Below are positions 7,025 through 10,025 of a DNA stretch of 10,025 bases, one piece after another; position 1 is the stretch's first letter; each line of letters begins with the position of its first letter. The stretch comes from Ruminococcaceae bacterium UBA866 (GTDB lineage: Bacteria > Bacillota > Clostridia > Oscillospirales > Ruminococcaceae). The notes under the pieces were generated by a model. That model saw nothing but the letters and a program-made list of their open reading frames with translations, was not told where the DNA came from and did not search any database. Where the stretch lies: positions 20,483 to 30,507 of the forward strand of contig DBGA01000058.1 in NCBI GenBank assembly GCA_002295325.1. The letters run 5' to 3'. The translations under genes were made by a program, and so were the position numbers.

Positions 7025-8348
7025 AGCTATAAATGATTTTAATATGCTTAAAAAATCTGGCAAAATAATTGTCGGACTATCTGGTGGAGCAGATTCTGTA
7101 ACGTTGATACATTACTTAAAGTTTGGTTTAAATCGTGAGGTAATCGCTTGCCATATCAACCACAATTTGCGTGGCGAAGAGAGTATTCGAGATATGCAGT
7201 TTGTGGTGGAGTTTTGCAAAATAAACAATATACAGCTTTTTATAAAAGATGCTGATGTGAGAGATTATGCAGTCAAAAACTCTTTGACCATAGAAGAAGC
7301 AGGGCGAGCAATTCGATATGACTTCTTTCATGAAATATTGCTATCGCAAAACGCAGATTATATTGCGACTGCACACACCTTGTCAGACAACACTGAAACT
7401 GTTTTGCTAAATCTAACAAGAGGAACAGGACTAAGTGGGCTTTGTGGCATTCCACCTGTGCGTGGAAACATTATTAGACCTTTAATCTATTGCACAAGGC
7501 AAGACATTGAGGACTATTGTGCAAACAACAATCTACGCTATGTGATTGACTCTACAAACAAAGATAGCAATTATTCAAGGAACAATATCAGAAACAATGT
7601 CATTCCCGTTTTAAAGCAGATTAACGAATCCTTTGAAACTGCAATTTTACGCAATGTAAAGATACTAAGGAATGACCAAGACTGTTTACAACAACTTGCA
7701 AAGGTCGTCTTTGATGATTGTAAGGAAGTCAGTGGATATAAAGTTGACAGGATATTATCTGAACATGAAGCAATCAGAAACAGAGTTATTTCAATGATTT
7801 TAGATGAAAATGCAATTCAAAAATCAGCAGATTTAATTCTTAATATTGATGGCATTATTAAAGCCACTAAGGGCAAGATAAACGTAGCGCCAAAAAAATT
7901 CATTGAAGTTAATAACAACCTTTTGAAAGTGACTATAGAAAAAAATCCGATAGACTATTTTGAAGATGAGCTAAAAATGGGTGAATATATCTCAAAAGCT
8001 GGAGAAAAGTATAAAATTAGCAAATGTGAAATAAAAAATATAGATTTTACAAAAAAAGTTTATAGAAATTTATTATATATACTCTTAGATTATGATAAGA
8101 TAAAAGGAACAGCGATTATCAGACAACGCAAACAATTTGATACAATTGAGTTTGAGAACAGAGCAGGGACAAGGACGCTGAAAAAGCTATTCATTGAACA
8201 AAAGCTTTCAGCGTATGAAAAATCAAAAACGCTTGTGTTTGCGGATGATGATGGTTTGATTGCAGTTTTTTCACTGGGTGTATCAAAGAGGGTAGCTGTC
8301 GATGAGAAAACCAAAACTGTTCTGTTGATAGAAAAAGTTAACTATTGA
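7008..8348 (+). CDS. tilS: tRNA(Ile)-lysidine synthase TilS
   Basis: TilS joins lysine to C34 of the CAU-anticodon tRNA-Ile in an ATP-dependent reaction, switching it from AUG to AUA decoding. From ATG 7008 the product has 446 residues. The N-type ATP pyrophosphatase loop is SGGADS (25-30), followed by HINHNLRGEES (49-59), TAHTLSDNTETVLLNLTRGTGL (starting at 121), the IRPLI segment and DSTNKDSNYSRNNIRNNVIP. The C-terminal TilS domain starts near residue 370 (FDTIEFENRAGTRTLKKLF). GGAG at 6994-6997 lies inside dnaB, 10 nt before the ATG. The same frame is open back to 6864, but that part is dnaB coding sequence and has no ribosome site, so the longer version is rejected. The overlap with dnaB suggests coupled translation. 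Confidence 0.95.
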   Translation: MNQIDRAINDFNMLKKSGKIIVGLSGGADSVTLIHYLKFGLNREVIACHINHNLRGEESIRDMQFVVEFCKINNIQLFIKDADVRDYAVKNSLTIEEAGRAIRYDFFHEILLSQNADYIATAHTLSDNTETVLLNLTRGTGLSGLCGIPPVRGNIIRPLIYCTRQDIEDYCANNNLRYVIDSTNKDSNYSRNNIRNNVIPVLKQINESFETAILRNVKILRNDQDCLQQLAKVVFDDCKEVSGYKVDRILSEHEAIRNRVISMILDENAIQKSADLILNIDGIIKATKGKINVAPKKFIEVNNNLLKVTIEKNPIDYFEDELKMGEYISKAGEKYKISKCEIKNIDFTKKVYRNLLYILLDYDKIKGTAIIRQRKQFDTIEFENRAGTRTLKKLFIEQKLSAYEKSKTLVFADDDGLIAVFSLGVSKRVAVDEKTKTVLLIEKVNY

Positions 8349-8375
8349 CTAGCTAAATATGGTAATTACTAAAAT
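8345..8375 (+). promoter_or_regulatory. Possible promoter upstream of hpt
   Basis: TTGACT (8345-8350), a 19-bp spacer and TAAAAT (8370-8375) match 10 of 12 consensus bases, but the spacer is at the long end of the accepted range. It overlaps the tilS stop codon. Transcription from it would start near 8382 and include the whole structured hpt leader. Confidence 0.35.
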
Positions 8376-8399
8376 TAAGTGGATAGAATGAAAGGTGGC

Positions 8400-8403
8400 G
8401 AGG
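8400..8403 (+). promoter_or_regulatory. Shine-Dalgarno of hpt, displaced from its start codon
   Basis: GAGG (8400-8403), with AAAGGTGG just before it (8391-8398), is the only strong ribosome binding sequence upstream of hpt, but it lies 65 nt before ATG 8469. It is well placed only for ATG 8409, which is followed at once by TAG, or for the weak TTG 8415. Directly before ATG 8469 the sequence is CTGGGCGA, a poor site. Confidence 0.5.
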
Positions 8404-8466
8404 TGGGCATGTAGTTGTTATATTCATCTGCGTTACGCAGGATAAGAATTGGCACATGCTCTGGGC
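8404..8466 (+). repeat. Palindromic insert-like element between the hpt SD and start codon, flanked by TGGGC direct repeats
   Basis: TGGGC occurs at 8404-8408 and 8462-8466. The 53 nt between them form a nested palindrome. The outer arm GGGCATGT (8405-8412) pairs with ACATGCTC (8454-8461), 8 pairs with one G-U. The middle arm is ATTC/GAAT (8422-8425/8446-8449). The inner hairpin CTGCG/CGCAG has loop TTA (8428-8440). One repeat copy plus the insert is 58 nt. Without it, GAGG would sit 8 nt before ATG 8469, a normal hpt ribosome site. It encodes nothing. It could be a small mobile palindrome, an RNA bridge that lets ribosomes reach the start, or a regulatory hairpin. Confidence 0.55.
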
Positions 8467-8468
8467 GA

Positions 8469-9008
8469 ATGAAGAATGATATTTTAAAGGTATTAATTTC
8501 AGAAGAGGAACTTTCAAATAAGGTAAAAGAACTTGGAGAACAAATTAGCAAGGACTATAAAGGCAAAAACCTACTTATGGTTAGCGTTTTAAAGGGTTCG
8601 ATTGTATTTATGGCGGACTTAATGCGTGCGGTTACCGTACATTGTCAAATCGACTTTATGAGCGTTTCAAGCTATGGTAACTCAACTAAAACAACAGGTG
8701 TTGTTAAAATTGTAAAAGACTTAGATGTCAATTTAGAAGGTTTTGACCTGCTAATTGTTGAGGACATACTAGACAGTGGCATGACTTTGAGTTATATTAA
8801 ACATATGTTGCTAGAAAGAAATCCAAATTCAATAAAAATATGTACATTACTTGATAAACCGGAGCGCCGTCAATCAGAAGTTCTCGCAGACTACAAAGGG
8901 TTTAATGTTCCAGATGAGTTTGTCGTTGGCTATGGGCTGGACTACGCAGAGGAATATAGAAATTTACCATATATCGGTGTGCTAAAGCCATCCGTTTATG
9001 CTGAATAG
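8469..9008 (+). CDS. hpt: Hypoxanthine phosphoribosyltransferase
   Basis: Hpt converts hypoxanthine or guanine plus PRPP to IMP or GMP in cytoplasmic purine salvage. From ATG 8469 the product has 179 residues, the usual length. Its first residues [15 protein letters not shown] align end to end with the Bacillus Hpt N terminus, which decides this start despite the poor local Shine-Dalgarno. Landmarks are LKGS (41-44), the flexible-loop [11 protein letters not shown], the PRPP-binding [10 protein letters not shown] (97-106), LLDKPERR, and the C-terminal [24 protein letters not shown] at 8415 is in frame and would add 18 residues with no counterpart in the family. In Bacillus, Hpt is reported to interact with TilS and FtsH, its neighbours here. 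The start region is the odd part; the enzyme itself looks intact. Confidence 0.95.
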   Translation: MKNDILKVLISEEELSNKVKELGEQISKDYKGKNLLMVSVLKGSIVFMADLMRAVTVHCQIDFMSVSSYGNSTKTTGVVKIVKDLDVNLEGFDLLIVEDILDSGMTLSYIKHMLLERNPNSIKICTLLDKPERRQSEVLADYKGFNVPDEFVVGYGLDYAEEYRNLPYIGVLKPSVYAE

Positions 9009-9020
9009 AATTTTATTAAA

Positions 9021-9026
9021 AAGGAG
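9021..9026 (+). promoter_or_regulatory. Ribosome binding site that fixes the ftsH TTG start
   Basis: AAGGAG lies 9 nt before TTG 9036 and just after the hpt stop. The next in-frame ATG comes about 24 codons later, after the first membrane helix has been encoded and without a ribosome site, so TTG is the start. Confidence 0.75.
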
Positions 9027-9035
9027 CTGATATTA

Positions 9036-10025
9036 TTGCCAAATAAGAAGAAGACGATATCTATATATACTATTATATTGGTAGTTTTGCTTTTGGGTGT
9101 ATATTTGATGACAACAATGATAAAGCCTACAGTAAAGCAATATACCCATTCTGAGATTGTATATATGTTTGAGGATAATCTGGTTGAAAAGTATTCACTA
9201 AACATAGGTACAGGTGAGCTGGAAATTAAAATCAATATGGACAATCCAAAGGCTAAAGATATTGAAGCAACTAATTTAGACAAAGATAAAAATAAGTTTA
9301 TCAAGGCAGTCGTACCTTATATCTCTCAATTTCAAAAGGATATAGAAGCGTCTGTTAAGAAATATAACGTTGAGCATTCCGACAAGAAAATGGAATACAA
9401 TTTTGTTGCACCAAAGGACAACTCCATGTTCTTTCAATTTGCACTTGCTTTTGTTCCGATTATTTTACTAGGCGTTTTATTCTTCTATATGATGCGCCAA
9501 TCTGGTGGCGGTGGAAAGATGAATCAATTTTCCAAAGCCAATACTAAGACAATCCAAGCAGGCAAAAAGACAACATTTGCTGAGGTTGCCGGTGCAGACG
9601 AGGAAAAAGAAGAGCTTTACGAAATCGTTGAGTTCCTAAAAAAGCCATCAAAATATAGCGAATTGGGCGCAAGAATTCCAAAGGGAGTTTTGCTTGTGGG
9701 CCCTCCGGGTACAGGTAAAACATTGCTTGCTCGTGCTGTAGCGGGCGAGGCTGGCGTTCCTTTCTACTCTATCTCTGGTTCTGACTTTGTTGAGATGTTT
9801 GTCGGTGTCGGTGCATCTAGAGTAAGAGATTTGTTCGGCACAGCAAAGAAAAACTCTCCATCAATTGTCTTTATCGACGAGATTGACGCAGTAGGACGTC
9901 ATCGTGGTGCTGGACTTGGCGGCGGACATGATGAACGTGAGCAAACACTAAACCAATTACTTGTTGAGATGGATGGTTTCGGGGAAAATGAAGGTGTTAT
10001 CATCATTGCGGCTACTAACCGTAGA
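9036..10025 (+). CDS. ftsH: ATP-dependent zinc metalloprotease FtsH (3'-truncated by the window)
   Basis: FtsH is a membrane-anchored hexameric AAA+ protease that degrades misfolded or regulatory proteins. The window shows the first 330 residues, about half the usual length. A basic N terminus (MPNKKK) leads into membrane helix 1 (about 8-27). An extracytoplasmic domain follows (about 30-128), then membrane helix 2 (about 131-150) and a GGGG-containing linker. The AAA module starts at [16 protein letters not shown], with Walker A GPPGTGKT (222-229), the pore loop [14 protein letters not shown] and Walker B VFIDEID (278-284). The second region of homology begins with AATNR at the edge. The HEXXH zinc site lies beyond the window. 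It starts at TTG, 27 nt after hpt, with AAGGAG 9 nt upstream, probably in one operon with tilS and hpt. Confidence 0.96.
   Translation, partial: MPNKKKTISIYTIILVVLLLGVYLMTTMIKPTVKQYTHSEIVYMFEDNLVEKYSLNIGTGELEIKINMDNPKAKDIEATNLDKDKNKFIKAVVPYISQFQKDIEASVKKYNVEHSDKKMEYNFVAPKDNSMFFQFALAFVPIILLGVLFFYMMRQSGGGGKMNQFSKANTKTIQAGKKTTFAEVAGADEEKEELYEIVEFLKKPSKYSELGARIPKGVLLVGPPGTGKTLLARAVAGEAGVPFYSISGSDFVEMFVGVGASRVRDLFGTAKKNSPSIVFIDEIDAVGRHRGAGLGGGHDEREQTLNQLLVEMDGFGENEGVIIIAATNRR

Noticed and set aside
8404..8466. Known riboswitch in the hpt leader (purine, PRPP, ZTP, guanidine, c-di-GMP or SAM classes)
   Set aside because: None of the conserved core sequences of these classes that I can recall is visible; the region is better described as a flanked palindrome.
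8996..9304. 102-codon minus-strand ORF over the hpt-ftsH junction
   Set aside because: It is antisense to the N-terminal half of ftsH, whose + strand reading is clear.

Overview
The window looks like a piece of a low-GC Gram-positive (Bacillota, probably class Clostridia) chromosome. The evidence is the gene set and order (RNase J, GdpP, ribosomal protein L9, replicative helicase DnaB, TilS, Hpt, FtsH), the AT-rich codon use, strong GGAGG-type ribosome binding sites and consensus-like sigma-A promoters. A more exact taxon cannot be given from sequence alone. All seven complete genes and both edge-truncated genes lie on the + strand. No tRNA, rRNA, CRISPR array, prophage or intact insertion sequence was seen.

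Layout. Positions 2-709 hold the 3' end of a sugar-phosphate nucleotidyltransferase / phosphohexomutase-type fusion protein. A near-consensus promoter (699-727) overlaps its stop and opens a leader of about 310 nt with several hairpins and an uncertain 51-codon ORF. Next comes ribonuclease J (1044-3080), which carries an unusual K/Q/A/P-rich N-terminal extension of about 125 residues. It is followed by the membrane-bound c-di-AMP phosphodiesterase GdpP (3127-5097), then L9 (5135-5581) with its own good promoter inside the end of gdpP and a hairpin terminator after it. The second block is dnaB (5660-7024), overlapped by 17 nt by tilS (7008-8348), then hpt (8469-9008) and the first 330 codons of ftsH (9036 to the window edge).

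Function. The block is core housekeeping: RNA maturation and decay (RNase J), cyclic dinucleotide turnover (GdpP), translation (L9, TilS), replication (DnaB), purine salvage (Hpt) and membrane protein quality control (FtsH). tilS-hpt-ftsH is a familiar neighbourhood in Bacillota.

Most unusual feature. In the hpt leader, an ordinary Shine-Dalgarno sequence (GAGG, 8400-8403) is separated from the family-consistent hpt start codon (8469) by an extra palindromic segment of about 58 nt. The segment is flanked by a 5-bp direct repeat TGGGC (8404-8408 and 8462-8466), and its ends pair as GGGCATGT with ACATGCTC around an inner hairpin. Removing one repeat copy plus the insert, or folding the insert away as RNA, puts the SD 8 nt from the ATG. 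It may be a small mobile palindrome, a structural bridge for translation initiation, or a regulatory leader.
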